Position numbers and translations under genes: made by a program. Positions 39,837 to 48,856 of a stretch of 64,000 bases of DNA are shown in pieces. This DNA comes from Methylobacterium sp. J-067 (GTDB taxonomy: Bacteria > Pseudomonadota > Alphaproteobacteria > Rhizobiales > Beijerinckiaceae). The number at the start of each line of letters is the position of its first letter. Position 1 is the stretch's first letter. Below the pieces are notes generated by a model. The model made no database searches and was not told where the DNA came from. It saw only the letters and a program-made list of their open reading frames with translations. The stretch is from positions 1 through 64,000 of the forward strand of contig NZ_JAKSXZ010000058.1 in assembly GCF_022829465.1 (NCBI RefSeq), read 5' to 3'.

Positions 39837-41510
39837 ATGGCAATGGGACAGGAGGAGCTCGTCTTCCTGCCGCTCGGCGGCGTGGGCGAGATCGGGATGA
39901 ATGCGGCTCTCTACGGCTACGGGCCGCCGAAGAGCCGCAAATGGATCATGGTCGATTGCGGAATGGGTTTCGCGGGCGAGGAGGCGATGCCCGGCATCGA
40001 CCTCATGTTCCCGGACCTCACCTATATCGAGGAACGCCGGAAGGACCTGCTCGGCATCTTCATCACGCACGCGCACGAGGACCATATCGGCGCGATCTCG
40101 GAATTGTGGACGAAGCTGCGCGTGCCGGTCTACGCGACGCGCTTCGCCAAGAACCTGCTGGAGACGCGCCGCCTCTCGGAGCCGGGCGCGCCGAAGGTCG
40201 AGCTGCGTGAGGTGAAGCCGGGCAAGCGGCTGAACGTCGGCCCGTTCGAGCTCGAATTCGTGCCGGTGGCCCACTCGATCCCCGAATCGAACGCGGTGGC
40301 CATCCGCACGGCGGCGGGCCTCGTGGTCCATACCGGCGACTGGAAGCTCGATCCGACCCCGGTGGCCGGCAACGTCACCTCGCCGGAGCAGTTCACGGCG
40401 CTCGGCGACGAGGGCATCATCGCCCTGATCTGCGATTCGACCAACGTGGTCCGCGAGGGCTTCTCGCCGAGCGAGACCGAGGTCGCCGCGACCCTGAAGA
40501 CCATCATCGCCGACGCTCCCCACCGGGTGGCGGTGACGACCTTCGCCTCGAACGTCGCCCGCATCCGCGCGGTGGCCGAGGCGGCCCAGGCCTGCGGGCG
40601 CGAGGTGATCGCGGTCGGCCGGGCCATGGACCGGGTGATCGATGTCGCCCGCGAATGCGGCTACCTCGACGGCCTGCCGGACTTCCGCCGGGCGGATTCG
40701 TGGAAGAGCATCCCCCGCGACAAGGTCGTGGCGCTGCTCACCGGCTCGCAGGGCGAGCCCCGCGCGGCCATGTCCCGCGTCTCCCGCCGCGACCACCCGG
40801 ACATCAGCCTGGCTGAGGGTGATCGGGTGATCTTCTCCTCGCGCGCCATCCCCGGCAACGAGCGGGATGTCGGCGCCATCATCAACGACCTGATCGAGCA
40901 GGGCGTGGAGGTCATCACCGACCGCACCGCCCTGGTCCACGTCTCCGGCCACCCGCGCCGGGACGAGATGGTCGAGATGTACAAGTGGACCCGGCCGCAG
41001 ACGGCGATTCCCGTCCACGGCGAGGCGCTGCACCTCGACGAGCATGCCCGTTTCGCCCGCGCCCAGGGTGTCGGCCACGTGGTGAAGGCCCGCAACGGCG
41101 CGATGGTCCGCCTCGCCCCCGGCAAGCCGGAGGTGGTGGAGCACGTCAAGGCCGGGCGCCTCTACAAGGACGGCCACGTCCTGATCGACGACAAGGACCG
41201 GGCGATCCCCGAGCGGCGCAAGCTGATGCAGGCGGGCCTCGTCTCGGTGGCCATCGCCATCGACGACGACGGCGTGGTGCTGGGCGAGCCGGCGGTGGAC
41301 ATCATCGGCCTGCCGAACCGGGGCCGGGGCGGCGAGGCGCTGATCGACACGGTGGTCGATGCCGTCTCGCAGACGCTCGGCAGCCTGTCGCGGGGCAAGC
41401 TCAAGGATTCCGAGGGCGTCGAGAAGAGCGTCGACCGCGCCGTGCGGCAGGCGGTCAACGAGGTGTGGGGCAAGAAGCCGGCCTGCCACGTGCAGGTGGT
41501 GGAGGTGTAA
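39837..41510 (+). CDS. rnj: Ribonuclease J
   Basis: A 557-residue metallo-beta-lactamase/beta-CASP RNase with endo- and 5'-3' exonuclease activity on mRNA and rRNA precursors. The metal-binding motif THAHEDHIGAI (about 76-86), VHTGDWKLDP (Asp ligand), CDSTNV, beta-CASP segments GSQGEP and HVSGHPRRDEM, and the C-terminal oligomerisation domain are present. The ATG at 39837 is preferred to ATG 39843 and to a TTG at 39795 that would add a non-conserved leader. The nuoN-birA-rnj order is common in this order of bacteria. Confidence 0.94.
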   Translation: MAMGQEELVFLPLGGVGEIGMNAALYGYGPPKSRKWIMVDCGMGFAGEEAMPGIDLMFPDLTYIEERRKDLLGIFITHAHEDHIGAISELWTKLRVPVYATRFAKNLLETRRLSEPGAPKVELREVKPGKRLNVGPFELEFVPVAHSIPESNAVAIRTAAGLVVHTGDWKLDPTPVAGNVTSPEQFTALGDEGIIALICDSTNVVREGFSPSETEVAATLKTIIADAPHRVAVTTFASNVARIRAVAEAAQACGREVIAVGRAMDRVIDVARECGYLDGLPDFRRADSWKSIPRDKVVALLTGSQGEPRAAMSRVSRRDHPDISLAEGDRVIFSSRAIPGNERDVGAIINDLIEQGVEVITDRTALVHVSGHPRRDEMVEMYKWTRPQTAIPVHGEALHLDEHARFARAQGVGHVVKARNGAMVRLAPGKPEVVEHVKAGRLYKDGHVLIDDKDRAIPERRKLMQAGLVSVAIAIDDDGVVLGEPAVDIIGLPNRGRGGEALIDTVVDAVSQTLGSLSRGKLKDSEGVEKSVDRAVRQAVNEVWGKKPACHVQVVEV

Positions 41511-41553
41511 GCTACTGTTCGCGAAAGGCGGCCACGGCTTTTCCCATCCGCCT

Positions 41554-41663
41554 CCCTCATCCTGAGGTGCCCGCTCCGGCGGGCCTCGAAGGAGGGCTCC
41601 AGGGGCCGCGCGGCCGGCTGGAGGTCTCCTTCGAGGCTGCTCCGCAGCACCTCAGGATGAGGG
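41554..41663. repeat. 110-bp nested palindromic repeat (REP/MITE-like)
   Basis: The ends CCCTCATCCTGAGGTGC (41554-41570) and GCACCTCAGGATGAGGG (41647-41663) are exact complements, and a second pair CCTCGAAGGAG (41584-41594) / CTCCTTCGAGG (41626-41636) lies inside. Such 'CCTCATCCTGAGG' elements are widespread intergenic repeats in Methylobacterium and Bradyrhizobium genomes. No transposase is inside. Confidence 0.85.
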
Positions 41664-41716
41664 CAAGAGGTGGGAGACAGGGCCCGCTGAAGGTCCGAGA
41701 GAGGGAGAGAAGAGAA

Positions 41717-42121
41717 ATGATCGGCCGGCTCAATCACGTGGCCATCGCGGTGCGCGACCTCGACGCCGCCACCGCGACCTACCGCGACACGCTGGGCGCC
41801 ACGGTGTCCGAGGCGCTGCCGCAGCCGGATCACGGCGTCACCGTCGTCTTCGTGGAGCTGCCGAACAGCAAGGTCGAGCTCATGGCGCCGCTCGGCGAGG
41901 GCTCGCCGATCGAGGCCTTCGTGGAGCGCAACCCGAACGGGGGCGTCCACCACGTCTGCTACGAGGTCGATGACATTATCGCCGCCCGCGACAAGCTGAG
42001 GGCGCAGGGCGCGCGGGTGCTCGGCACCGGCGAGCCGAAGATCGGCGCCCACGGCAAGCCGGTCCTGTTCCTGCACCCCAAGGACTTCCTCGGCACCCTT
42101 GTGGAGCTGGAGCAGGTATGA
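41717..42121 (+). CDS. mce: Methylmalonyl-CoA/ethylmalonyl-CoA epimerase
   Basis: A 134-residue VOC-fold metalloenzyme that interconverts R and S forms of methylmalonyl-CoA (and ethylmalonyl-CoA), a step in propionyl-CoA use and in the ethylmalonyl-CoA pathway of methylotrophs. Metal ligands are visible in LNHVAIAV (His), VELMAPLG (Glu), VHHVCYEVDD (His) and the C-terminal LVELEQV (Glu). A purine-rich GAGGGAGAGAAGAG precedes the ATG. The next gene overlaps by 4 bases. Confidence 0.93.
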   Translation: MIGRLNHVAIAVRDLDAATATYRDTLGATVSEALPQPDHGVTVVFVELPNSKVELMAPLGEGSPIEAFVERNPNGGVHHVCYEVDDIIAARDKLRAQGARVLGTGEPKIGAHGKPVLFLHPKDFLGTLVELEQV

Positions 42122-42453
42122 GCGGGCTGATGCGGGTGTTCGGGCGGTCCACGCCCGCGACCCTCGCGGCGGTCGCCCTCCTCGTCGCCTGCTTCGTCGC
42201 GGCGGGGGTGGGGCTGTTCAAGCTGACGGTGGGGGGCGGGATCGCCCTCTACTTCGTCATCTGGTGGACCCTGCTCTTCGCCATCCTGCCGATCCGCAAC
42301 CATGCGGAGATGCGGCCGGAGCACATCGTGCCGGGCCAGGATCTCGGCGCGCCCGCCGCGCCGCGCCTGCGGGAGAAGGCGATCTGGACGACGCTGCTTT
42401 CCGGCTTCGTCTTCCTCGGCGCCCTGGCGATCTTCCCCCTCGCCGGGCTGTAA
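42118..42453 (+). CDS. DUF1467 small membrane protein
   Basis: A 111-residue protein with two or three hydrophobic segments (about 14-33, 40-57, 92-110) and the DUF1467 core GGGIALYFVIWWTLLFAILP followed by RNHAE and PGxDxGAPAAPRLREKA. This family commonly follows the epimerase gene in alphaproteobacteria, and the ATGA overlap indicates coupling. Function unknown. Confidence 0.88.
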   Translation: MSGLMRVFGRSTPATLAAVALLVACFVAAGVGLFKLTVGGGIALYFVIWWTLLFAILPIRNHAEMRPEHIVPGQDLGAPAAPRLREKAIWTTLLSGFVFLGALAIFPLAGL

Positions 42454-42454
42454 G

Positions 42455-43774
42455 ATGGTCGCGCTCGGGGGCAATCCGGCCGACGGCGCCGCGCGGGCCG
42501 GGGGCGGGCCGGCGGGGGCGAAGGCCGGGTGGCTGTTCCCCTTCATGCTGGCCCTGTTCTTCACCTGGGGGCTGGTGACGGTCTTCGTCGACATCATCAC
42601 CCCCAAGCTCAAGGCGCTGTTCGCCCTCAGCTACGCCGAGGCGACGCTCACCCAGTTCTGCTTCTTCCTGGCCTACGCAGTCATCTCCCTGCCCGCCGGG
42701 GCTGTGGTGGCGCGGATCGGCTACATCCGTGGCCTCGTGCTGGGGTTGCTGGTGATGGCGGCGGGGGGCTTGCTGTTCACGCCGGCCGCGAAGATCGGCG
42801 TCTATCCCCTTTTCCTGGCGGCGCTCTTCGTGATGGCCTCCGGCATCGCCGTGCTTCAGGTCGCCGCCAACCCGCTGGTGACGGGCCTCGGGGCGCCGGA
42901 GAGTGCGCCGAGCCGCCTGACCCTGGCCCAGACCTTCAATTCCCTCGGCACCACGGTCGGCCCGGCCATCGGCGCCTGGGCGATCCTGTCGCGCGGGCCG
43001 GCGCCGGCCGATCCCGCCACCCTCTCGCCCACCGCGATGGCGGCCGCGCGGCAGGCCGAGGCCGCCGTGCTGCAGACGCCGTTCCTGGTCATCGCGGGCG
43101 GGCTCGCCCTGCTGGCCGCCCTGTTCTGGACCCTGCGGCGCTGGCTGCCGGAGGAGGGCGGGGCGGCCGGGGGCAAGGGGGTCGGGCTCGATCTCCTGGC
43201 CCGGCCGCGCCTCGCCTTCGGGGCGCTGGCGATCTTCCTCTATGTCGGCGCGGAGGTCGCCATCGGCACGCTGATGGTGAGCTACCTCGAACAGAAGCAG
43301 GTCCTGGCGGCGAGCCCCGAGACCGCCGGCCATCTCCTCAGTTTCTACTGGGGCGGCGCGCTGGCGGGCCGCGTCGTCGGCAGCTTCGTGCTGCGGCGGG
43401 TGAAAGGCGGGGCGGCGCTGGCCGTCTGCGCCCTGGCGGCGGGGGGCCTCGCGACCCTTTCCGCGCTGACCGGCGGGACGGTCTCCGGCTGGAGCCTGCT
43501 GGCGGTGGGCCTCGCCAACTCGATCATGTTCCCGACGATCTTCGCCATGGCGATCGAGGGGCTGGGCCCGCGCACGGCGCAGGGGGCGGGCATCGTCTGC
43601 GTCGCCATCGTCGGCGGAGCGGTGGTGCCGGTCGTCACGGGAGCGCTCGCCGACCGATTCGGCCTGCAGGTGGCCCTCGCGGCGCCGATCCTCTGCTACG
43701 CCTGCGTCGCCGCCTACGGGCTCGCCGCCCTGCGGTCGCTGGCGGACCCGCAGCCGGCCGAGGCGGCGGCGTAA
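42455..43774 (+). CDS. FucP-type sugar:H+ symporter (MFS)
   Basis: A 439-residue transporter with 12 transmembrane helices, one base after the DUF1467 stop. The start of helix 1 (FMLALFFTWGLVTVFVDIIT), the ASGIAVLQVAANPLVTGLG segment and TFNSLGTTVGPAIGA are hallmarks of the FucP/GluP glucose/galactose/fucose branch. In related genomes proS often follows at this place, so this gene may be a later insertion into the cluster. The stop is 6 bases from that of the convergent nudC. Confidence 0.88.
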   Translation: MVALGGNPADGAARAGGGPAGAKAGWLFPFMLALFFTWGLVTVFVDIITPKLKALFALSYAEATLTQFCFFLAYAVISLPAGAVVARIGYIRGLVLGLLVMAAGGLLFTPAAKIGVYPLFLAALFVMASGIAVLQVAANPLVTGLGAPESAPSRLTLAQTFNSLGTTVGPAIGAWAILSRGPAPADPATLSPTAMAAARQAEAAVLQTPFLVIAGGLALLAALFWTLRRWLPEEGGAAGGKGVGLDLLARPRLAFGALAIFLYVGAEVAIGTLMVSYLEQKQVLAASPETAGHLLSFYWGGALAGRVVGSFVLRRVKGGAALAVCALAAGGLATLSALTGGTVSGWSLLAVGLANSIMFPTIFAMAIEGLGPRTAQGAGIVCVAIVGGAVVPVVTGALADRFGLQVALAAPILCYACVAAYGLAALRSLADPQPAEAAA

Positions 43775-43780
43775 GGGGGC

Positions 43781-44683
43781 TCAGCCCTCCACGAACTGCC
43801 GCATCAGGAAGTGCGCGATGGCCATGGGCGGCGGCGAGAGGATGCCGTCGGGATGGGTGCCCGCGAGCATGGCGGACACCGCCTCCCGGTCGAACCAGCG
43901 GGCATCCTCGATCTCGGCCGGATCGGTGACGATCTCCCCGTCGAGCGCCTCGGCGACGCAGCCGAGCATCAGCGAGGAGGGGAAGGGCCAGGGCTGCGAG
44001 GTCCGGTAGGAGACCGCCCCGACGCGGATCTTCGTCTCCTCGTAGACCTCCCGGCGCACGGCGTCCTCGATGGTCTCGCCGGGTTCGAGGAAGCCCGCGA
44101 GGCAGGAGAACATGTGCGGCCGGAAATGCGGGCCCCGGCCGAGGAGGCAGGTCTCGCCCCGGCGCACCAGCATGATCACCACCGGATCGACCCGGGGGAA
44201 ATGGTGCGCGTTGCAGGCCCGGCATTCCCGCCGGAAGCCCCCCGCCGCCGTGAAGCTCGGCGCGCCGCAATTGGCGCAGAAGCGGTTCCGCCCGTGCCAG
44301 TCGAGCATCGACTTCGCCACCGCGAGGAGGCCCAGTTCCTCCGGCGCGACGACGCCGTCCGTAGCGATGCTGCGCAGGTCGAGGCTGCGGTTCTCGGTGC
44401 CCTCCAGGGTCGGCAACTCGTCGGTCGGGATCGAGGCGGCGAAGACCGGGCGTCCGTCCCAGCGGCCGAGGAACACCGTCTCGGTGCGCTCCACCGCGTG
44501 CAGCAGGGCGGTGGTGGCGACATGGATCGCCGTGCCCTCCCGCAGGAGGAAGCGGTCGCCGCCGAGGATGAGCAGGCGCGTGTCCGGCGCGTCGAGGGGC
44601 GGCACCGCCTCCTCCGGCTGCTCGGCGGAGTGCCGGTCCAGGCGGCTGCGGACGAAGCCCAGGGTCGAGATCGGATCGTGCAT
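43781..44683 (-). CDS. nudC: NAD(+)/NADH diphosphatase NudC
   Basis: A 300-residue enzyme that cleaves NADH (and NAD caps on RNA) to NMN and AMP. Zinc ribbon: FCANCG and CRAC (about 163-183). Nudix box GFLEPGETIEDAVRREVYEETKI matches the consensus except that the last Gly is Lys. Downstream the NudC signature SQPWPFPSSLMLG (SQPWPFPxS) is exact. Start at ATG 44683, 4 bases after the HIT gene's stop. Confidence 0.95.
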   Translation of the reverse strand: MHDPISTLGFVRSRLDRHSAEQPEEAVPPLDAPDTRLLILGGDRFLLREGTAIHVATTALLHAVERTETVFLGRWDGRPVFAASIPTDELPTLEGTENRSLDLRSIATDGVVAPEELGLLAVAKSMLDWHGRNRFCANCGAPSFTAAGGFRRECRACNAHHFPRVDPVVIMLVRRGETCLLGRGPHFRPHMFSCLAGFLEPGETIEDAVRREVYEETKIRVGAVSYRTSQPWPFPSSLMLGCVAEALDGEIVTDPAEIEDARWFDREAVSAMLAGTHPDGILSPPPMAIAHFLMRQFVEG

Positions 44684-44687
44684 CGGG

Positions 44688-45107
44688 TCAGGCCGCCGCG
44701 AACAGGGCGCCGGCCCGCTCGGCGAGCTGGGCGCGGGCATGGAGCGGGTAGGGGGAGCGGGTACCGAAGCCCCAGACGGGGCCGGGCCAGGCCGGATCGG
44801 AGCGGAACCGCCCGACCACGTGGACATGGAGCTGCGCGACGACGTTGCCGAGCGCCGCGACGTTGATCTTGTCCGGCTTGGCGAGGTCCCGCATCACCCC
44901 GGTGGCGAGGCGGATCTCCTGCCAGAGCGCCTGCGCGTCGGCCTCGTCGAGGTCGGTGATCTCGCTCACCCCCTCCCGCCTCGGCACGAGGATCAGCCAG
45001 GGGAAGCGGGCATCGTCCATCAGCAGGACCCGCGACAGGGCGAGGTCGCCGAGATGCACGGTGTCGGCCGAAAGGCGCGGATCGGGGACGAAATCGGGCG
45101 CGGTCAT
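44688..45107 (-). CDS. HIT-family nucleotide-binding protein
   Basis: A 139-residue histidine-triad protein, probably a nucleotide hydrolase or transferase. The motif QLHVHVVGRF retains the first two His of HxHxH but has Val instead of the third, as in the alphaproteobacterial branch with VPRREGVSEITDLDEADAQA. It lies just upstream of nudC, a sensible partner in nucleotide clean-up. Confidence 0.88.
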   Translation of the reverse strand: MTAPDFVPDPRLSADTVHLGDLALSRVLLMDDARFPWLILVPRREGVSEITDLDEADAQALWQEIRLATGVMRDLAKPDKINVAALGNVVAQLHVHVVGRFRSDPAWPGPVWGFGTRSPYPLHARAQLAERAGALFAAA

Positions 45108-45170
45108 CCCGTCTCTATAGCGCGGCCGTCGGGGCCGAACAGGCGCGTGCGTCTCCGCGCCGTCGGCGGT

Positions 45171-45770
45171 TCACAGGGTGGGCACGGCCCCGGCGCGGCC
45201 GACGATGACCGTGCCGGCATCGTGCGCCCCGTCCGGTCCCGCCTGGGTGAGCACCGTGACGGCGGCGCCGGGCACGAGCAGGGCCTTCTCCCCCGGCGCG
45301 ACCTGCGTCACCCGCGTGTCGGGGGGAATCGTGAAGTCGCTGCGCCCATCGCCGTGGGTGAGGGTGACCTGCCGCGTGTCCGTCCCGCTCACGTCGGCGA
45401 TCCACCCTCCCGTGAGGGTCGCGCCGGGCTGCGTGTCCCAGGGGCGGCTGCCGGCGGCGAAGCCGCGCTCGGAGGGGGAATAGATCGTCACCGCCGTGGC
45501 CTTCGACGAATCGGGGGCGGCGGTGACGGTGATGTAGCTCTCCGGCTTGATGTCGCGCAGGCGAGCACCGATCGCGGTGTAGACCTGGGTCTTCGCGTCC
45601 ATCCGCACCGTCACGGTGCTGCCGCCCGACCGCACGATCGTCAGGTCGTCGCCGTGGCGGGCCTCGACCGTGCCGCGGAAGCTGTGGGTCGAGGGGTCGG
45701 GCTTGCCCGGCTGCGCGAGGGCGGGCGCGGCGGCGAGCAGCACCGCGAGGGCGGTCAGGGTGCGGACCAA
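45171..45770 (-). CDS. Exported hypothetical protein, OB-like (DUF5666-type) domains
   Basis: A 199-residue protein with a signal peptide (MVRTLTALAVLLAAAPALAQ). Two similar beta-rich units follow (FRGTVEARHGDDLTIVRSGG and GWIADVSGTDTRQVTLTHGD), each resembling an OB-like DUF5666 repeat. Periplasmic; function unknown. Confidence 0.75.
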   Translation of the reverse strand: MVRTLTALAVLLAAAPALAQPGKPDPSTHSFRGTVEARHGDDLTIVRSGGSTVTVRMDAKTQVYTAIGARLRDIKPESYITVTAAPDSSKATAVTIYSPSERGFAAGSRPWDTQPGATLTGGWIADVSGTDTRQVTLTHGDGRSDFTIPPDTRVTQVAPGEKALLVPGAAVTVLTQAGPDGAHDAGTVIVGRAGAVPTL

Positions 45771-45834
45771 GGCATACCTCCGGCCGAAACAGACAAGGCC
45801 CAGGCCGAACGTGGCCGTGGGGCGGGGGTTCCCA

Positions 45835-46698
45835 TCAATGGGCCATCAACACTGGCATGTCGGCCTGGGCGAGGACGTGACTCGTGACACCTCCGAAGAT
45901 CATCTGGCGCAGGCGGCTCTGGGTGTAGGCGCCCTTGATGAGCAGGTCGCAGCCGAACTCCTTGGCCTCGGCCAGGAAAGTCTCGCCGGGGGTGCGCCGG
46001 CCGGTGGGCAGGGCGCGGTGGGTGGCCTCGACGCCTTCGCAGGCCAGCGCCTGGGCGAGATCCTGCGCGCTCGGCCCCGGCACCATGCCGCCCTCGACGC
46101 TCAGCACCAGAACCCGCGCCGCCCGGCGCAGGAAGGGCATGGCGAAGGCCACCGCGCGGGCGGTCTCGGTGGAGCCGTTCCAGGCGATCAGCACCGCCTC
46201 GCCGATGCTCGCGGGCGGGGCGGGCGGCGCCAGCAGGATCGGGCGGCCGCTCTCGAACAGGGCGGTCTCGAAGGTGGTCATGCGCGGGGCGTTGTCGCCG
46301 GTCCCCGGCCGTCCGACCACGGTGGCCGAGAACAGGCGGGCATATTGGCCGAGGAAGGCGTCGCCGGTCGGCACGTCCTGTCGCCATCGGTAGCGCGGCC
46401 CGGCCTCCATCACCTTGGCGGGGTTGCACTGGCCGTCGCGCGGGTGGCGGGGGATGCCGGCGGCGTCCATCGCGGCGACGAAGCGCGAGCCCGCCTCCTC
46501 CGCCTCCGCGATGTCGGCCTCCTCGTCGCGCAGCCACGTCATGCCGCCGACCATGTCGACGGGGACGTATTCGGCCAGCGCCGGGCGCAGGGAGACGCCC
46601 TCGATCAGGCTGCCGAAGCGCGAGGCGGCCAGCCGCGTCGTCTCGAACACGGAGGGCAGGGCGTCGTGCATCGCCACAGGTACGAGCAGGGTCTTCAT
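45835..46698 (-). CDS. Universal stress protein (UspA family)
   Basis: A 287-residue protein with a Usp fold starting MKTLLVPVAMHDALPSVFET, and a C-terminal Usp domain ending FGGVTSHVLAQADMPVLMAH, with the family's CDLLIKGAYTQSRLRQM before it. The length fits two Usp domains, of which the C-terminal is better conserved. ATP-binding glycines (GxxG..S) are incomplete. Confidence 0.88.
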   Translation of the reverse strand: MKTLLVPVAMHDALPSVFETTRLAASRFGSLIEGVSLRPALAEYVPVDMVGGMTWLRDEEADIAEAEEAGSRFVAAMDAAGIPRHPRDGQCNPAKVMEAGPRYRWRQDVPTGDAFLGQYARLFSATVVGRPGTGDNAPRMTTFETALFESGRPILLAPPAPPASIGEAVLIAWNGSTETARAVAFAMPFLRRAARVLVLSVEGGMVPGPSAQDLAQALACEGVEATHRALPTGRRTPGETFLAEAKEFGCDLLIKGAYTQSRLRQMIFGGVTSHVLAQADMPVLMAH

Positions 46699-46738
46699 CG
46701 TGCCGTCCTCGGGGCTGACGTCTCGGATCGGGCGGAGG

Positions 46739-47869
46739 CTAGCGATCCTCTCGGCCTATGAAAACCGGGCGGCGCGACGGCCCCACACGGTTTTCGAGGA
46801 ACCCGCGCACGCTCCGGGTGAGGGGACGCTCCACGAGGCGATGCACGGCCACCGCCGCGAGGAGGGCGAGGCCGGTCATCGCGGCCATGGCGCCCCAGGG
46901 CGAGAGGGCCGACGCGAGGCCGAGACGCAGCAGCGCCTCCCGCCCGGCGCGCAGCGCGAAGGGATGGGTGAGATAGAGCGCGTAGGACGCATCCCCGAGG
47001 ACGGCGAGGGCGCGCAGAGGGGTCGGCAGGGCGGCGATCCCGCCCCGGCCGAGGCCGGGGCCGAGGGCGGCCGCCGCCACGAGGAGCCCCGCCGGCAGCC
47101 CGACGAGGAGGGGCCGCGCGAAGCCCGGCACCTCGCCCTCGCCGCCGAGATGCCACGCCGCGCCGAGCATCCCGGCGAGCCCGAGGAGCGCGAGGGCGAT
47201 CCGCGCGCCGGAGGGCAGGCGCAGGCCCGCGAGGCGGGCGAGGCCGAGCCCAGCGCCGAGGGCGAATTCGAGGACGATCGGGTCCGCCCAGAAGGCCAGC
47301 GGCGGGGGCGGCGCGAGGAGGGCACCGAGGGCCACCAGGGCGACGAGCACGCCGCCGAGCCACGCCACCGCCCCCCGCAGGCCGAAGCCGAGCCCGAGGG
47401 CGAAGAGGGCGTAGAAGGCCATTTCGTAATTGAGCGTCCAGCCGAGCCCGTAGAGGGGCTGGAGGCTCCCGTCCGGCCGGGCCATCGGCCAGAACAGGAA
47501 GGAGGCGGCGACAAAGGCCGGATCGCGCCCGAGCGACCCCGCCTCGCCGAGCAGCCCCGGCGCCGCCAGTGCCAGGGCGAGGTAGAGCGCGGTGGTGAGC
47601 CAGTAGAGCGGAACCACCCGCGCGATCCGGTGCGCGAGGAAGCGCCCCCGCCCGCCCGGAGCGCCAGCGAGCGAGCGGCTCGCCAGCACGATGACGAGGC
47701 CCGAGATCACGAAGAACAGGTCGACGCCGGCCCACCACGGCAGCAGCGTCCCCGGCGCCAGGGCCGCCCCGCCGCCGCGCGCGGCCAGCAGTCCGGCCTC
47801 GTGCCGGGCATGATGCCAGACCACCATCGTCGCTGCGACAGCCCGCAGGACTTGGATGAAGACCAGCAT
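46739..47869 (-). CDS. OafA/YrhL-type membrane acyltransferase
   Basis: A 376-residue integral membrane acyltransferase (acyltransferase 3) with about 10 transmembrane helices. Motifs: QVLRAVAATMVVWHHARHEA (catalytic His), GVDLFFVISGLVIV and ALYLTHPFAL. It probably O-acylates an envelope or exopolysaccharide sugar. Start ATG 47869 has GGGAAAG 11 bases upstream; an alternative Met is 34 codons earlier. C-terminal SGNH domain absent. Confidence 0.88.
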   Translation of the reverse strand: MLVFIQVLRAVAATMVVWHHARHEAGLLAARGGGAALAPGTLLPWWAGVDLFFVISGLVIVLASRSLAGAPGGRGRFLAHRIARVVPLYWLTTALYLALALAAPGLLGEAGSLGRDPAFVAASFLFWPMARPDGSLQPLYGLGWTLNYEMAFYALFALGLGFGLRGAVAWLGGVLVALVALGALLAPPPPLAFWADPIVLEFALGAGLGLARLAGLRLPSGARIALALLGLAGMLGAAWHLGGEGEVPGFARPLLVGLPAGLLVAAAALGPGLGRGGIAALPTPLRALAVLGDASYALYLTHPFALRAGREALLRLGLASALSPWGAMAAMTGLALLAAVAVHRLVERPLTRSVRGFLENRVGPSRRPVFIGREDR

Positions 47870-48073
47870 CAGAGCAGTCTTTCCCACGGAAAGCCCGCGC
47901 GGCGCCTGTTCACTGCCCTGATTCCAGGCAAAGACATCTGGAACAATCTCCGAAAGTCTCGGTTGACCCACTGAATCGGCGCACGATGGGCCGCCAAGTG
48001 CCGTGGGGTCCGTGAGGATCCGGCGCGGGTAGCCTCGTCATGCGTCAGTGTTCTCTTGCTACGAGGTTCCTAG

Positions 48074-48784
48074 ATGCTGAAGAATACCGTTGTCGCCTCC
48101 GCGATGGTCCTGGCCCTGGCCACCCCCGCCTTCGCCCAGATGAACGACTTCCGCATGGAGTCGATGCAGTCGAACGCCTTCGAGGTGCAGTCGGCGCAGA
48201 TCGCCCTGCAGAAGTCCCGCAACGCGCGGATCCGTACCTACGCCAAGGATGCGCTCCGTGACCACCGCGCCGCCAACGTGGCCCTTTCGGGCGGTGCGAC
48301 CGGCTCCATGGGTGCGATGACCAATGGTGGCCCGATCGGCGGCCTGATCGGCGCTCCGCTCGCCGTCGCCGGCGGTGCGGTCGGCGCGGGCCTCGGTGCC
48401 GCGACGGGCGCCGTGGGCGGCACCCTGTCGGGTGGCCCAGTCGGCGGCCTCCAGGGCGTGGGCAACGGCGCGGCACAGGGCGCGGCGACCGGCAGCCGCC
48501 TCGGCGGCGGCGCGATGATGGAGAACACCGGCGCCTCGACGATGGTCCCCCCGAACCAGCAGCAGCAGGCGATGCTCGCGGAGCTCTCGGCCACCCCGGC
48601 CGGCCCGCGCTTCGACCGCCTCTACGTCAGCCAGCAGGTCCAGTCACACCAGATGGCGATCGGCATGACCCAGGCCTACGCGCAGAGCGGCCCGAACCCG
48701 GCGCTGCGCACCTACGCCCAGCAGGTCCTGCCGTCGCTCCAGGAGCATTACGGCATGCTGCAGCGGATGCCGGGCGCCATGTAA
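48074..48784 (+). CDS. Exported DUF4142-like protein with glycine-rich insertion
   Basis: A 236-residue protein with a signal peptide (MLKNTVVASAMVLALATPAFA). The DUF4142 helical-bundle segments are at 22-70 (SNAFEVQSAQIALQKSRNAR, TYAKDALRDH) and 165-236 (RLYVSQQVQSHQMAIGMTQA, LRTYAQQVLPSLQEHYGML). Between them is a Gly/Ala-rich insertion of about 90 residues with glycine-zipper-like repeats (GGAVGAGLGAATGAVGGTLS). Probably periplasmic or outer-membrane-associated. Followed by a strong terminator. Confidence 0.82.
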   Translation: MLKNTVVASAMVLALATPAFAQMNDFRMESMQSNAFEVQSAQIALQKSRNARIRTYAKDALRDHRAANVALSGGATGSMGAMTNGGPIGGLIGAPLAVAGGAVGAGLGAATGAVGGTLSGGPVGGLQGVGNGAAQGAATGSRLGGGAMMENTGASTMVPPNQQQQAMLAELSATPAGPRFDRLYVSQQVQSHQMAIGMTQAYAQSGPNPALRTYAQQVLPSLQEHYGMLQRMPGAM

Positions 48785-48809
48785 TCCAGCCCCAGGGCTG
48801 ACCAGAAGA

Positions 48810-48844
48810 GGGCGGTGGGTCGAAGGACCCGCCGCCCTTTTTTT
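48810..48844 (+). terminator. Intrinsic terminator of the DUF4142-like gene
   Basis: A 12-bp stem GGGCGGTGGGTC / GACCCGCCGCCC with a GAAG loop (48810-48837; one G-U pair) is followed by seven T (48838-48844), 25 bases after the stop. Confidence 0.9.
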
Positions 48845-48856
48845 GCGTCGTGACAC

